From NCBI GenBank assembly GCA_023450085.1, contig JAEXHI010000030.1, positions 62,001-126,000 of the forward strand: 64,000 bases of DNA, in the 5' to 3' direction. A program made the translations under genes and the position numbers. Under the pieces are notes generated by a model that saw only the letters and a list, made by a program, of their open reading frames with translations, was not told where the DNA came from and made no database searches. Of the stretch, positions 63,542 to 64,000 are shown piece after piece. How positions within the stretch are numbered: position 1 is the first letter of the stretch; the number at the start of each line of letters is the position of its first letter. Source of the DNA: Bacteroidota bacterium (GTDB lineage: Bacteria > Bacteroidota > Bacteroidia > Sphingobacteriales > Sphingobacteriaceae).

Positions 63542-63904
63542 ATGAGCAAAAAAGTTTTCATTTTTGATGACAACAAAGACATTTTGGAGCTGTGTACCCT
63601 GATCCTTGAAGGGGCTGGATACGAAACCAAAACCTCATCTACCTCTAACCACATTATTGAACAGGTAGCAGGCTATGAGCCCGACGTTATCTTAATGGAC
63701 AATTGGCTGCCCGATGTAGGCGGCATAGAAGCCACACAGGAGCTTAAAAGACATCCCTTGTATAAAGATATACCTGTGATTTATTTCTCGGCAAACAACG
63801 ATATTAAAACGCTTGCAGAAACGGCGGGTGCTGAAAGCTATTTGGCCAAACCTTTTGACATTGAGCAACTGGAAGAAATTGTAGTATCAATGATTGGGAA
63901 GTAA
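63542..63904 (+). CDS. Single-domain response regulator
   Basis: A 120-residue receiver from ATG 63542, the start that fits the family (MSKKVFIFDDNKD); the long frame upstream overlaps cheB in another frame and is not coding. Acidic pair Asp9-Asp10, phospho-acceptor Asp53 (ILMDNWLPDVGG), Lys in AKPFD. No output domain. It starts 6 bp after the cheB stop and ends the signalling operon. Could supply the missing receiver function to CheB (inference). Confidence 0.9.
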   Translation: MSKKVFIFDDNKDILELCTLILEGAGYETKTSSTSNHIIEQVAGYEPDVILMDNWLPDVGGIEATQELKRHPLYKDIPVIYFSANNDIKTLAETAGAESYLAKPFDIEQLEEIVVSMIGK

Positions 63905-63927
63905 GCTTTCGCTGGCGTTAATAGCCC

Positions 63928-63951
63928 GTCATTGCGAGGCACGAAGCAATC
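63928..63951. repeat. REP-like element, partial
   Basis: CGTCATTGCGAGGCACGAAG followed by CAATC is the half-site of the widespread Bacteroidota REP family. The other arm is not in the window. Confidence 0.6.
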
Positions 63952-64000
63952 TTAAAAGCGATGCAATAAATTTATTTTAGGACTACCGATTGTAAATGAA

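Overview
The window is 64 kb of a low-GC, gene-dense chromosome from a member of the Bacteroidota, most likely the Sphingobacteriaceae (Pedobacter-like). This is inferred from content only: SusC/SusD pairs, a gliding lipoprotein GldH next to a PSP1/RicT protein and DNA polymerase III delta', a type IX secretion C-terminal sorting domain, promoters of the TTTG / about 19-20 bp / TAnnTTTG type, and intergenic REP-like inverted repeats typical of the phylum. No tRNA, rRNA, intact insertion sequence, prophage or CRISPR array was seen.

Layout. 1-1211: end of an LD-carboxypeptidase gene, a small coiled-coil protein and a DoxX membrane protein. 1316-16167: three consecutive SusC/SusD outer-membrane uptake pairs on the minus strand, then an 824-residue M14 metallocarboxypeptidase (to 18916). 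19013-25212: murF, a 520-bp patch of tandem palindromic repeats, a thioredoxin-fold protein, gldH, ricT and holB. 25427-34707: an accessory stretch with two paralogous membrane-anchored HTH-like proteins, a duplicated structured intergenic element, a beta-helix T9SS cargo protein, a rhomboid protease, a DUF4272 protein and a TPR/membrane pair. 35122-47533: a Dph6-like ATP pyrophosphatase, aspS, a TonB-dependent siderophore-type receptor, an ElaA-like acetyltransferase, phosphoenolpyruvate carboxylase, a GH9/polysaccharide-deacetylase fusion and two small envelope proteins. 47564-55797: an ECF sigma factor with its likely anti-sigma factor, a Gdx/SugE-like SMR exporter, a Crp/Fnr regulator, DNA topoisomerase IB, a thioesterase, a DinB protein overlapping a histidine kinase gene, and gltX. 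55863-56060: a 65-residue peptide with a double-glycine leader. 56124-63904: a zinc metallopeptidase followed by a tightly packed six-gene signalling operon (REC-HK, a giant CHASE3/GAF hybrid kinase with three receivers, REC, CheR, CheB, REC).

How the genes work together. The SusCD block imports a nutrient that cannot be named from sequence; no glycosidase lies beside it, and the only nearby hydrolase is a secreted-type metallocarboxypeptidase. The three SusC genes share promoter, leader, signal peptide and start of the first domain but have divergent barrels. The six-gene cluster at the right end is a two-component network that contains the chemotaxis adaptation enzymes CheR and CheB but no CheA, CheW or methyl-accepting chemoreceptor. 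Its natural methylation target may be the long Glu/Gln-rich coiled coil of the neighbouring hybrid kinase (inference).

Start codons were chosen by signal peptides, family boundaries and overlaps. Several open frames extend upstream through TTG or GTG, and in those cases the internal ATG was preferred and noted.
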